Positions 17,415 to 25,691 of a stretch of DNA of 54,875 nucleotides are shown in pieces. Source of the DNA: Planctomycetota bacterium (GTDB lineage Bacteria > Planctomycetota > Planctomycetia > Pirellulales > Pirellulaceae); NCBI GenBank assembly GCA_016872775.1, contig VGZA01000040.1:1-54875 (forward strand), written 5' to 3'. Position 1 is the first letter of the stretch. The number at the start of each line of letters is the position of its first letter. The notes beneath the pieces were generated by a model, which saw nothing but the letters and a program-made list of their open reading frames with translations, had not been told where the DNA came from and searched no databases. The position numbers and the translations under genes are program-made.

Positions 17415-18695
17415 ATGTCACGACATCAGCCGCCGGTTCGAATCTCCATCGCGAACTCCCCCGGCGGCGCTGCGCCTGGCGATTGGCTGCCTGTCCTGCA
17501 ATCGGCTCTCCGTGGTTGGTTTGGCCGCCAGGCGCGTGACTTGCCTTGGCGGCGGCAGTGTACCCCCTACGCGGTCTGGATCAGCGAAATCATGCTCCAA
17601 CAGACCCAGGTCGCCGCGGTCATTCCGTATTTCCAGCGGTTCCTCGCTCGATTTCCCGACGTTCTCGCGCTGGCGGCCGCCGAAGAGGAAGAGGTCCTGC
17701 GGTACTGGGAAGGTCTCGGATACTACCGCCGAGCGCGACAACTTCACGCGGCGGCCCGGCAAGTGATTCAAAATCATCAAGGCGAATTGCCGCCGACTGC
17801 AGCCGCATTGGCCAACCTGCCCGGCATCGGACGTTACACGGCCGGCGCGATTGCCTCGATCGCTTTCGGTGTCCCGGCTCCCATCCTGGAAGCGAACACC
17901 CTCCGTTTATGGTGTCGGCTGGCCGCAATTCGCAGCGATCCGACGCGCAGCTCCACCCAGGAAAAACTCTGGCAACTGGCATCCCACGCCGCGCATTGCA
18001 GCGATCCAGGACTGATCAACCAAGCGCTCATGGAAGTAGGAAGCCAGATTTGTACGCCTCGATCCCCCAACTGCGGCGCCTGCCCGCTCGCCAACATCTG
18101 CTCCGCGCGACACCTCGGACTGCAGGCCAGGCTTCCGCGCCCCGGGCGCAAGACGCGTTACGAGGAACTTCGCGAGGCTGCCATCGTGGTGCATGACCAA
18201 GGTCGATTTCTGCTGCGCAAGTGCCGCGATGGTGAGCGCTGGGCGGGAATGTGGGATTTTCCTCGTTGCCCTCTGGAACAACTTGACCACGATTCGGCAT
18301 CCGTCCGCGGGCATTTGGCGCGGCACTGCGTTTTATTGACCGGCGCAAAAATCAAAGTCGGGCCTTTGTTCGCCACCGTCAAGCATGGTGTGACTCGATT
18401 CCGTATCACCTTGTATTGCTATCACGCCACGCGCGCAAACAGGCTCGCCGCGGCATGTGACTCGACAACGCGCTGGATCTCCCCCGAGGAACTCGCCGAT
18501 CTGCCGCTCAGCGTTACCGGCCGAAAGATCGCGCGACTGCTTACTCGCCACGGTTTGCCCGATCGGACGCAACGTCTTCCGTCCGCGAATCCGATTCGAG
18601 AAGCCGCTGCACCGCAAGCAGCAATCGGTCGCGGCGCTGCTGTCTCGCGGTCGCCTGCCCGGCGGAGTAGTCGTGGAAACCGCGACCGGACTTGA
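17415..18695 (+). CDS. mutY: A/G-specific adenine glycosylase with altered catalytic position
   Basis: MutY removes adenine mispaired with 8-oxoguanine. This 426-residue protein has WISEIMLQQTQVAAVIPYF (Glu58, equivalent of E. coli Glu37), the helix-hairpin-helix LPGIGRYTAGAIASIAFG and a 4Fe-4S loop with Cys213, 220, 223 and 229 in the C-X6-C-X2-C-X5-C spacing. A C-terminal NUDIX-like 8-oxoG recognition domain follows (EAAIVVHDQGRFLLRKCRDG, MWDFPRCPLE, VKHGVTRFRITLYCY). The invariant catalytic Asp of the family (PILDGN) is Glu159 here (PILEAN). The start is the ATG at 17415. The C-terminal 50 residues are read through DNA antisense to the dehydrogenase gene and are unlike MutY, so the original stop may have been lost. 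Confidence 0.9.
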   Translation: MSRHQPPVRISIANSPGGAAPGDWLPVLQSALRGWFGRQARDLPWRRQCTPYAVWISEIMLQQTQVAAVIPYFQRFLARFPDVLALAAAEEEEVLRYWEGLGYYRRARQLHAAARQVIQNHQGELPPTAAALANLPGIGRYTAGAIASIAFGVPAPILEANTLRLWCRLAAIRSDPTRSSTQEKLWQLASHAAHCSDPGLINQALMEVGSQICTPRSPNCGACPLANICSARHLGLQARLPRPGRKTRYEELREAAIVVHDQGRFLLRKCRDGERWAGMWDFPRCPLEQLDHDSASVRGHLARHCVLLTGAKIKVGPLFATVKHGVTRFRITLYCYHATRANRLAAACDSTTRWISPEELADLPLSVTGRKIARLLTRHGLPDRTQRLPSANPIREAAAPQAAIGRGAAVSRSPARRSSRGNRDRT

Positions 18696-19530
18696 CTCCG
18701 TAATGTGCATGATCGATCAGACGCTCGACGATCGCCGGCAACTTCCGCTCGCTGGCGATCTCGGAAACAAGGTTGCGAAACGTCGCCGCCTGAATATCCA
18801 GCCCGCCAAAATCGTGGACTTCCAGCGGTCCCTGAATCGCCATCCGCAACCCGACACTCGCCGACAACGCCGCGTCAATCTCCTCCGCGCTGGCAACTCC
18901 CTGTTCGAGCAGGCTCCAGACTTCGCGTTGGATGGCGACTTGGACTCGATTCACCAGAAAACCAGGAATTTCCTTTTTCAGCCGGAGTGGTAGTTTGCCG
19001 ATCCGCCGCATCAAGTTCACCGTGTGATCGACGGACGCGAGAGAAGTGGCGGGCCCGGGAACAATTTCGACCAACGGCACGAGATGCGGCGGATTGAACC
19101 AATGGGTGACCAGCGCGCGCTCGGGATGCCGCAGGCCAACGGCCGATTGCGAAATTGGAAACGCCGAAGAATTCGATGCCAGGATCGTCGAAGGCGCGGT
19201 GTATTCATCCAGTTCCAGGAACAGCCGCCGCTTCGTCGGTAAGTCTTCCTTGACGGCTTCAGTGACAAAAGCGGCGTTACGGACCGCCGTGGGAAGGTCG
19301 TCAAAAGGCAGCAGCCGATCGAGGGCCTTCGCGGCCTGTTCCCCGGTCAAGGCCCCGGCGTCAACCCAGGCGTCGAGATTTTGTCGGACTCGCGCGTGCA
19401 GCTTCGCCCCGGCTTCAACGAGAGCGTCAAAGCAATGGACCGTATGACCGGCCAGCGCAAACGTCTGGGCAATGCCGTGCCCCATTGTTCCCAACCCAAC
19501 GACTGCGACAATTTCCGGCGTTTCTGGCAT
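18541..19530 (-). CDS. 3-hydroxyacyl-CoA dehydrogenase family protein
   Basis: This 329-residue NAD-dependent dehydrogenase has an N-terminal Rossmann fold (IVAVVGLGTMGHGIAQTFAL) and the family motifs ILASNSSAFPISQ and ALVTHWFNPPHLVPLVEIVP. The C-terminal helical domain contains GFLVNRVQVAIQREVWSLLE and HYGVKSGRGFHDYS. Relatives act on 3-hydroxybutyryl-CoA, L-carnitine or other 3-hydroxy acids. The upstream neighbour, 44 bases away on the same strand, is a beta-keto acid cleavage enzyme, so a 3-hydroxy acid oxidised to a 3-keto acid and then cleaved is a sensible pathway. AAGGAG precedes the chosen ATG by about seven bases. The 3' end overlaps mutY by 155 bases on the opposite strand. Confidence 0.85.
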   Translation of the reverse strand: MPETPEIVAVVGLGTMGHGIAQTFALAGHTVHCFDALVEAGAKLHARVRQNLDAWVDAGALTGEQAAKALDRLLPFDDLPTAVRNAAFVTEAVKEDLPTKRRLFLELDEYTAPSTILASNSSAFPISQSAVGLRHPERALVTHWFNPPHLVPLVEIVPGPATSLASVDHTVNLMRRIGKLPLRLKKEIPGFLVNRVQVAIQREVWSLLEQGVASAEEIDAALSASVGLRMAIQGPLEVHDFGGLDIQAATFRNLVSEIASERKLPAIVERLIDHAHYGVKSGRGFHDYSAGQATARQQRRDRLLLAVQRLLESDSRTEDVASDRANRGE

Positions 19531-19574
19531 TCGATTCTCCTTGACTAAACTCCGGACGGCGCGCATCGGGTGAA

Positions 19575-20507
19575 CTAGAAGGCCACCTGCGACGCGCCCT
19601 TCAGTCCCAGGATGCGTCTTGCGTCTTCGGGAGTGGCAATCTCCAGGCCCAGTTCCTCGATGATCCGGCGGATCTTGGCAACCTGCTCGGCGTTGCTGGA
19701 TGCCAACTTGCCCGGCCCGATCCAGAGGCTGTCTTCCAGTCCGACGCGGGCGTTACCACCGAGGATTACCGACTGCGTCGCGATATACATCTGCTTGCCG
19801 CCAGCGCCCAATACCGACCACTGATAATCGACTCCAAACAACCGATCGGCGGTGCGCTTCATATGCAGAACGTCCTCCGCATGCGGTCCAATTCCGCCGC
19901 GGATCCCAAAAACGGATTGAATGAACAACGGCGGGGTCAGCAGTCCGCGGTCGAGAAAATGGGCGGCCGTGTAAAGATGACCGATATCGTAGCACTCAAT
20001 TTCAAATCGAGTTCCATTTCCGCTGCACGATTGCAGGATATGGGCAATGTCTCGGAACGTGTTCTTGAAGATCCGCTCGTCGCTCTCCGCCAGATACGGC
20101 CGTTCCCAGTCGTACTTCCAATCGCTGTACCGAGGAATCATCTCGTACAGACCAAAATTCATCGAACCCATATTCAGCGAGGCAACCTCGGGTTGCAATT
20201 GCAGGGCCGGCTGGAGCCGCTCCGCGACACTCATTGTCGGCGCGCCACCCGTCGTGATATTGATGACGACGGAACTGGCCTGGCGGATTTCTGGCAGAAA
20301 CCGGCGGAACATTTCCGGGTCTTGCGTCGGCTTGCCGTCGTCGGGTTGGCGGGCGTGAAGATGCACAATCGCGGCCCCCGCCTCGGCGGCACCATGAGCC
20401 GCCGCCGAAATTTCCGCGGGGGTCACGGGCAGATGTCTGGACATCGTCGGTGTATGGATCGCACCCGTGACAGCACACGTAATAATGACCTTTCGAGAGG
20501 ATGACAT
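19575..20507 (-). CDS. Beta-keto acid cleavage enzyme (BKACE/DUF849, 3-keto-5-aminohexanoate cleavage type)
   Basis: This 310-residue TIM-barrel enzyme belongs to the family that condenses a beta-keto acid with acetyl-CoA to give acetoacetate and a new CoA ester, using zinc. Visible signatures are VIITCAVTGAIHTPTMS, the metal motif IVHLHARQPDDGKP (His49, His51), INITTGGAPTMSVAERLQ, RFEIECYDIGHLYTAAHFL and GGNARVGLEDSLW near the C-terminus. The substrate depends on pocket residues and cannot be read reliably. It precedes the dehydrogenase gene in an apparent two-gene operon; the pairing is known from carnitine and lysine breakdown. Confidence 0.88.
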   Translation of the reverse strand: MSSSRKVIITCAVTGAIHTPTMSRHLPVTPAEISAAAHGAAEAGAAIVHLHARQPDDGKPTQDPEMFRRFLPEIRQASSVVINITTGGAPTMSVAERLQPALQLQPEVASLNMGSMNFGLYEMIPRYSDWKYDWERPYLAESDERIFKNTFRDIAHILQSCSGNGTRFEIECYDIGHLYTAAHFLDRGLLTPPLFIQSVFGIRGGIGPHAEDVLHMKRTADRLFGVDYQWSVLGAGGKQMYIATQSVILGGNARVGLEDSLWIGPGKLASSNAEQVAKIRRIIEELGLEIATPEDARRILGLKGASQVAF

Positions 20508-20628
20508 GTTATTTCCCTAAGCCCTGTTAAGTCGACGGATCGCCCAGATTGTCGTCGGCCCTCGACAGCGGTTCAAGTCCAGCTAGCATCCTTGACGATT
20601 CCCAGTTGGCCTCGTTCTCCCATTTCCT

Positions 20629-20657
20629 CTGGACGCACCTGCAGGCGTTGCTATACT
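20629..20657 (+). promoter_or_regulatory. Possible promoter of the TPR protein gene
   Basis: TATACT (20652-20657) matches the -10 consensus at five of six positions. CTGGAC (20629-20634) is a weak -35 at 17-base spacing. The predicted start lies about 22 bases before the ATG at 20686, and AGAGGA (20672-20677) would serve as ribosome site. Confidence 0.3.
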
Positions 20658-20685
20658 CCCGCGCCCTTCATAGAGGATTCTACAG

Positions 20686-23106
20686 ATGTCGCGATTTTTC
20701 AATCGGTTTCGTTCCGCACTCTGGATCTTGTTGAACCTGGTCTCGATGGCCGTCTGGGCCACAGGTCCGTTAACGCTGCTCGCGGAAGACCCGACCGACT
20801 CTCCGAGCGGATTTCCGCGGACCAGGGCCTCAACGACGATGCGCAGTGGAGGCAGTTCGGCGGCCGCCCGCACCGCGAATGGACAGAAGCAGGAGAAGAC
20901 CGAGAAGGCGTCCGACGACGCGGCAGCGGAGAACTCAGGTTCGGCAACCGCGCCGAAGGGCGAGTCAAAATCGTCGAGAAACGGGTTGGTGAAGGAAACG
21001 TCGAATAACGAAGCGGGCCTTGCGCCGATCGTCACAGCGGATGCGGCGCGAAAGGCGAGGTCGACGAAGGCAAAATCCGCGGATGCCGGGAAGTCGAATG
21101 CTCCGGCGGTCAAGCAACGGCAGGAAACGCCTTCCTCGGAGGCCGCGACCCGTCCGTCGGAAACCAGCGCGGCTTCCGAAACGGACGATCTGCCACCGAT
21201 CGTTACACCGAAGACGGTCGGCAAAACGCCCGGGAAGAAGCCCGGAAAGATGTTGCCACCCAAGTCCCGGGAACGAGCGGCCAATTTGCAAGTCCCACCG
21301 AAGCCGACATCCCTAGATCCGCAGCCGGAGCAGGCGGCCGCCGATCGGGAGCCTGAGACCGAGGTGCCCGCCACAATACCGTCGCGTTCGGGTCCCGAGA
21401 GGGACGTCGATTCGATCACCCAGCCGGTCAGCCTGTACGGAGTTACGCCCGGCATCACGACGCTCGAAGAAGCGCGCGAGTCACTAGGCAAGCCTGAACA
21501 GGAACTCCGAGATCAGGGGATGGCGACCCTGGTGTATCAGCGCGAGCCATTTGCCAGAATCGAGATTTCGGGGCGAGAGTCCGTCGAGAGAATTCGGATC
21601 GAATTTGCCGATCCACGCCAACCTGCGGAAGCACTGAAAGAACTTGGCGTTGCGGCTTTCGTGCTGACCGATTGCCTCAACGAAAAAGGCGAGGAGATTG
21701 GACTTTCGGTTCCAGAACGTGGCGTGAATCTGTACTACGCGGCGGACAGCCGACGCGACGCCGTCGATTCCCTTTCGCTCGAACCGATTGCGCCGGAGCC
21801 GTTCCTGCGGCGGGCACTTTGGGGGAACCGGGAGGCGCATCTCGCGCGGCTGCACGATCTGGAAATCGCGTCGGAGCTTAAGGGGGATGCGGCCAGGATC
21901 GCCTGGGTTCACAGTAACATTCTCAGCGACTGCGGCCGGCTCCACGATGCCCTGGAATCGGCTTCGAGGGCGGTCCGGCAGTCGGCACAAGATGTACCGG
22001 AGTTGTTTGACTACGAGCTGACCGCAGCGCGGTTGGCGGGCGAGGCGGGCCAACATAGTCGCGCAATGAAGGAAGCACGCCGGCTCCACGAACGATCGGA
22101 CCTTTCGGCGGATCGAAGGGCGGAAGCAAGTTGCCTGCTGGGATCGTTGACGGATACGGGGCCACAGCCAAACGCTGCGAAAGCGATGCAACTGCACCAA
22201 CAGGCGCTGCAGCTCGCCACTCCTCTCTTGAACTCGAAACAGGCCGATGCCCGACGTCGGGCCAAACTCGTGCTCTGGGAAGCACACCTGGCAATCGCCC
22301 GGGAGATCGCCCTTGGCAGCTACCAGGATAAGAATGACGTTGTCGACAAATGGCTGCAGAACGGTCGACGGATCACCCTGGACCTCGTCGAAAATGAAAC
22401 GCTGGGAAGCGCGATGCAGTTGAGCTGGTACCGGAAGGCGATCGCGTGCTATAGGGCGATCGGTGAATTGGACAAGGTTTCGCGGATGACCGACGAAATG
22501 CTCCAGCTTGGCCAATCGTTGCTGGCGAACTCGAAGGACAGCGCTTTCAGCCAGCAAGTGGAATGGGAACTCAGCCAGTCACTCAGCCATGCGGTGACGG
22601 CGGCCATCGACCGCGGCGACGACGACGAGGCACTGCGGTTGGCCGAAAATGGGCTCGGTTTGCTGGACGCCTCCGCCGATCAGCGGGAACTGACCCCCGC
22701 GCTCAAATCGGTCTGCGGTCGACTCTACTTTGCGATTGGAACTGTGCATGCAGCCGCGAAGAACGACCATGCGGAAGGCGTGCGCTGGTACGAGCGTGCG
22801 TTGAATTGTTTTCCGAGTAGCGAGGATGTTTCCAGCGGCGAAATGAGCGAACACGGAGAACGACTGGTCAGCATCGGTTTGACCTTCTGGAAGGCGGGAA
22901 AACGAGAACAAGGAATGCGATTGACCAAGCAAGGCGCGCAACTCGTGCAGCGGTCAGTCAAATCGGGCGTGGCTCCCGAAACGTCGCTGGCGGTTCCTTA
23001 CGGAAACCTGGCTTTCATGCACAAACAGTTGGGCAACGAAGACGAGTCGAAATCGTTCGCGGCGATGGCGGCAAAAATCGAATCCAAGGGTAGCCGGCGA
23101 AGATAG
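20686..23106 (+). CDS. Large secreted TPR-repeat protein with charged low-complexity N-terminus
   Basis: The 806-residue protein starts with a signal or anchor segment (residues about 10-33) followed by about 200 residues of Ala/Ser/Lys/Glu/Pro-rich, probably disordered sequence. A small conserved-looking domain begins near residue 246 (SLYGVTPGITTLEEARESLG) and has a strand-rich character; it resembles the short repeat domain of some outer-membrane-associated proteins, but I cannot name it. From about residue 380 helical TPR-like repeats run to the C-terminus (DCGRLHDALESASRAVRQSA, AHAAAKNDHAEGVRWYERAL-type blocks). It probably mediates protein contacts in the periplasm. AGAGGA precedes the ATG. 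Function unknown. Confidence 0.65.
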   Translation: MSRFFNRFRSALWILLNLVSMAVWATGPLTLLAEDPTDSPSGFPRTRASTTMRSGGSSAAARTANGQKQEKTEKASDDAAAENSGSATAPKGESKSSRNGLVKETSNNEAGLAPIVTADAARKARSTKAKSADAGKSNAPAVKQRQETPSSEAATRPSETSAASETDDLPPIVTPKTVGKTPGKKPGKMLPPKSRERAANLQVPPKPTSLDPQPEQAAADREPETEVPATIPSRSGPERDVDSITQPVSLYGVTPGITTLEEARESLGKPEQELRDQGMATLVYQREPFARIEISGRESVERIRIEFADPRQPAEALKELGVAAFVLTDCLNEKGEEIGLSVPERGVNLYYAADSRRDAVDSLSLEPIAPEPFLRRALWGNREAHLARLHDLEIASELKGDAARIAWVHSNILSDCGRLHDALESASRAVRQSAQDVPELFDYELTAARLAGEAGQHSRAMKEARRLHERSDLSADRRAEASCLLGSLTDTGPQPNAAKAMQLHQQALQLATPLLNSKQADARRRAKLVLWEAHLAIAREIALGSYQDKNDVVDKWLQNGRRITLDLVENETLGSAMQLSWYRKAIACYRAIGELDKVSRMTDEMLQLGQSLLANSKDSAFSQQVEWELSQSLSHAVTAAIDRGDDDEALRLAENGLGLLDASADQRELTPALKSVCGRLYFAIGTVHAAAKNDHAEGVRWYERALNCFPSSEDVSSGEMSEHGERLVSIGLTFWKAGKREQGMRLTKQGAQLVQRSVKSGVAPETSLAVPYGNLAFMHKQLGNEDESKSFAAMAAKIESKGSRRR

Positions 23107-23166
23107 CTGGAGGAAAGCTGTCGCACCCGCCAGATCGGGAAGTGCGCACCTGTAATGCCCGCTCTG

Positions 23167-23517
23167 TTAGCGGATCAGAATCAATAATCCCAGGATCGGC
23201 AAAATTCCAATCACTGCCGAACCGATCGCGATCGCCGTCGGCGCCGGAACCGCGCGAATCCGCGAAGCGATCGCGCCGAGAATCAGGTTGAGGACCCCGG
23301 TCACGATTGCGGATACCCACATTACCCAGGGGAGCACTAACGCTCCGGCGGGTAACTCCTTGGCGCCGATCCAGGCGACCACCGCGAAACTAATCAGCCC
23401 CACCACTTCCGCCATCAACGTGGCAACGGTCGCCAGCATCCAGGCTACCGTAATCGCCTCGCCGACGCGGTTATCCTGCCCCGCGGAATCTGCCTTCTTG
23501 GGTCGCCGTTTTTTCAT
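23167..23517 (-). CDS. Small membrane protein, unknown function
   Basis: This is a 116-residue protein with a basic N-terminus (MKKRRPKKADS) and three hydrophobic segments: about residues 25-50, 58-82 and 92-115, the last being PTAIAIGSAVIGILPILGLL. I recognise no family. The start ATG at 23515-23517 is chosen because it opens with the Lys/Arg-rich segment. A longer frame upstream translates a tandem repeat (WIEPAAWIEP) and is probably not coding. It is convergent with the TPR gene and divergent from the DUF1080 gene. Confidence 0.55.
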   Translation of the reverse strand: MKKRRPKKADSAGQDNRVGEAITVAWMLATVATLMAEVVGLISFAVVAWIGAKELPAGALVLPWVMWVSAIVTGVLNLILGAIASRIRAVPAPTAIAIGSAVIGILPILGLLILIR

Positions 23518-23556
23518 ATGCCGGAGTCTAACCGTCGGACGTCCTCGACAGCCAGT

Positions 23557-23592
23557 GGGCTCGATCCAGGCTGCGGGCTCGATCCAGGCTGC
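23557..23592. repeat. Perfect 18-bp tandem duplication
   Basis: GGGCTCGATCCAGGCTGC occurs twice head to tail (23557-23574 and 23575-23592) in the divergent gap between the small membrane protein and the DUF1080 gene. It is probably a slippage duplication; it could affect spacing of a control site. Confidence 0.8.
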
Positions 23593-23684
23593 CAACTTGT
23601 CGAGGTCGCCGCCGCAGATAACAATGGCCACGGTTACCGCACTGCTCGTCTTCTTAATTTCGCTTACTAATGGAGGTACGCCGT

Positions 23685-24665
23685 ATGAAACTTTGCATGA
23701 TCAGAACCTGCGCGATGCTTGGCAGCATTCTCGCCGCCGGATCCGCCTGGGGCCTGGAAGGGGGCGATGCGATTACCGATCCCGCCAAAGGCGGAATCGA
23801 TTTCACAATCCAGGGCGAGTACGTTGGCCGCGGTGGCAATCAGGAATGGGGCGCGCAGGTGATCGCCCATGGCGACGGCAATTTTTCCGTCGTCGGGTTC
23901 AAGGGGGGGCTGCCCGGCGCCGGCTGGATGCGTGGTGACGAAACGCGCCGGGCAAAAGGGAAGCTTGAAGGCAATTCCGCGGTTCTCAATGGCGACGACT
24001 TCACCTTGGTGGTGGCCAATGGCGTTATGGCCGTGAAGGATACTTCGGGCAATGCTCTCGGTGAGCTGAAGAAAGTCGAACGGAAGAGCCCGACGCTGGG
24101 AGCAAAGCCGCCGGCGGGCGCGGTGGTCCTGTTCGACGGGACGTCCGCGGATCAATTCGAAAATGGAAAACTCGTGGAGGGAAATCTGCTCGGAGCCACC
24201 AACTGCGCATCCAAGCAGAAGCTCGGCAACCATCGACTGCATATTGAGTTCCGTACCCCCTTCATGCCCAAAGCAACAGGGCAAGGCCGCGGCAATAGCG
24301 GCGTCTACATCCAGGGCCGATACGAATGTCAGGTGCTAGATTCTTTTGGTCTCGATGGCAAGAACAACGAATGCGGCGGTATCTACTCGCAGAAAGAGCC
24401 CGCGGTGAACATGTGCCTTCCTCCACTGTCCTGGCAGACCTACGATATCGACTTCACGGCGGCCAAGTATGACAGTTCGGGAAAAAAGGCCGCCAACGCT
24501 CGCGTTTCGATCAAACATAACGGCGTGTCGATCTACGAAAACCTGGAAATCGCCACCGAAACGCCAGGCTTCCACAAAGAGGGGCCAGGTCCGGATAGCC
24601 TCTTCCTTCAGGACCACGGAAACCCGGTAGTGTTCCGCAATATCTGGGTCGTCGAGAAGAAATAG
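23685..24665 (+). CDS. Secreted DUF1080 (3-keto-disaccharide hydrolase type) protein
   Basis: This is a 326-residue exported protein. The signal peptide is at about residues 1-24. An N-terminal segment of about 110 residues contains FTIQGEYVGRGGNQEWGAQV. A DUF1080 domain of concanavalin-like beta-jellyroll fold starts near residue 145 (GAVVLFDGTSADQFENGKLV) and holds the hallmark NSGVYIQGRYECQVLDSFGL and PLSWQTYDIDFTA motifs. It ends in GNPVVFRNIWVVEKK. Members hydrolyse 3-keto-glycosides or bind glycans and are strongly expanded in planctomycetes. GGAGG (23672-23676) lies at normal distance before the ATG. Hairpins behind the gene (24681-24704 and 24726-24770) end the transcript. Confidence 0.88.
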   Translation: MKLCMIRTCAMLGSILAAGSAWGLEGGDAITDPAKGGIDFTIQGEYVGRGGNQEWGAQVIAHGDGNFSVVGFKGGLPGAGWMRGDETRRAKGKLEGNSAVLNGDDFTLVVANGVMAVKDTSGNALGELKKVERKSPTLGAKPPAGAVVLFDGTSADQFENGKLVEGNLLGATNCASKQKLGNHRLHIEFRTPFMPKATGQGRGNSGVYIQGRYECQVLDSFGLDGKNNECGGIYSQKEPAVNMCLPPLSWQTYDIDFTAAKYDSSGKKAANARVSIKHNGVSIYENLEIATETPGFHKEGPGPDSLFLQDHGNPVVFRNIWVVEKK

Positions 24666-24680
24666 CCGCCGTTCCAACCA

Positions 24681-24704
24681 CCGGGCGGCCGTCGCGCCGC
24701 CCGG
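24681..24704. terminator. GC-rich hairpin behind the DUF1080 gene
   Basis: CCGGGCGGC (24681-24689) pairs perfectly with GCCGCCCGG (24696-24704) around a six-base loop, 15 bases after the stop codon. No T-run follows, so it is more likely an RNA-stabilising or pausing hairpin than a stand-alone terminator. Confidence 0.45.
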
Positions 24705-24725
24705 ATCGCCAGAACAATTGGCGCG

Positions 24726-24770
24726 AAAAAAAGGCAAGTGGGGGTCGATTCACCTCCACTTGCCTTTTTT
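24726..24770. terminator. Strong bidirectional rho-independent terminator
   Basis: AAGGCAAGTGG (from 24731) pairs with CCACTTGCCTT (24756 on), preceded by a run of seven A and followed by six T. Read from either strand it gives a stable stem with a U-run. It serves both the plus-strand DUF1080 gene and the convergent minus-strand Cys-rich gene. Confidence 0.85.
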
Positions 24771-24774
24771 GGTC

Positions 24775-24803
24775 TGTAGGACGGACATCTTGTCCGTCCT
24801 ACA
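24775..24803. repeat. Palindromic intergenic repeat (TGTAGGACGGACA type)
   Basis: TGTAGGACGGACA (24775-24787), loop TCT, then TGTCCGTCCTACA (24791-24803): a perfect 13-bp inverted repeat. It shares its arms with 337-365 and its CGTCCTAC core with the hairpin at 29826-29843. Confidence 0.75.
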
Positions 24804-24830
24804 AGTCACGGTCTTGTTTCTGGACAGGTC

Positions 24831-25304
24831 CTAACGTCCGTAGCTGTGGACGGTGATGTCGCCGCAGCGATCAAAAACCACGCGAACCTTGTACCCGCAA
24901 CACCATTCGTAGGTCACCACGTCACGGCCGAGAAGCCCCGGCGAACAACAGACCTTCGGGCAGTCGTCGCAGCAGGCGGGCAGACAAACCTCCACTTCGA
25001 CAACGCAGCGGCAGCACGGATCGGTCACCTGCAAGACCGTGCGCGTCGATTCCTCGCAACCGCAACAGATCTTGTGCAGCGTTGGGTGATGTCGGTACTT
25101 GATGCAACGGTCGCAGCAACGCTTGCAGTCGCCACTGGCGGTCGACTGATCGCTGGGACTTGCGGCGCTGGCCACCTCCGCCGATCGGGCTTCGTTCTGG
25201 GTAATGCGGTTAGTTCGAGCCTCGGCAGCGTTGCACCATAACAGGGCCGCGACGCTCGCGACGAACAAAGCCGTGGGACGTTGGAAACTCGTTTGGGAAA
25301 TCAT
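24831..25304 (-). CDS. Secreted cysteine-rich protein
   Basis: This is a 157-residue exported protein with a signal peptide (about residues 1-29) and about 19 cysteines in the mature part, many in CC or CxxC pairs (CKRCCDRC, KICCGC, PCCRC, ACCDDC, EWCCG). Such density suggests an extensively disulfide-linked or metal-binding surface protein. Cys-rich envelope proteins are a feature of planctomycetes, but I cannot match this one to a named family. AGGAG lies about nine bases before the ATG at 25302-25304. It is convergent with the DUF1080 gene and ends at the shared terminator. Confidence 0.7.
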   Translation of the reverse strand: MISQTSFQRPTALFVASVAALLWCNAAEARTNRITQNEARSAEVASAASPSDQSTASGDCKRCCDRCIKYRHHPTLHKICCGCEESTRTVLQVTDPCCRCVVEVEVCLPACCDDCPKVCCSPGLLGRDVVTYEWCCGYKVRVVFDRCGDITVHSYGR

Positions 25305-25691
25305 CGGATACTGCTCCTGTCAATTGTTGAATTCGGTACGATCGATACGTTCCAATACGCGAGTCATTATCAAGAGCGGGTGCTGGTTGGGATATGGGGG
25401 GAGGCGGCCCTGCACCAGGCAAAAATAATTAGCCTTGTTTTCGAAAAATCCTGCTAGACAAATTTGCCTCTGGCTGCGAATTGACGTACGTTTCAACTAC
25501 CACGCGAACGAGCAGTGATCGGGGAGGATGGCGACGACGAGCCGTATTTCCTGTCACGGCTGCGAACCGACTTATCCAAATCTTCGCGGAGGGAGCCTGG
25601 CCGAACGCAGACGGGGAAGTACTCTGCGCCGATCCTATTCCGGGTCGAGGCGTTGCGGCGGGGGCAAAATCGAAGGCAGGGGTGAATTGCG
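25305..25691. other. Gap upstream of the GTPase operon
   Basis: There is no supported gene. The part around 25420-25480 is locally AT-rich (AAAATAATTAGCC, TTTTCGAAAAATCC), as expected for a divergent promoter region serving the Cys-rich gene on one side and the coiled-coil/GTPase operon on the other. I could not pick a confident -35/-10 pair. Confidence 0.5.

Noticed and set aside
25305-25691. Riboswitch or attenuator before the GTPase operon
   Set aside because: AT-rich patches are present, but no recognisable aptamer or paired leader structure could be drawn.
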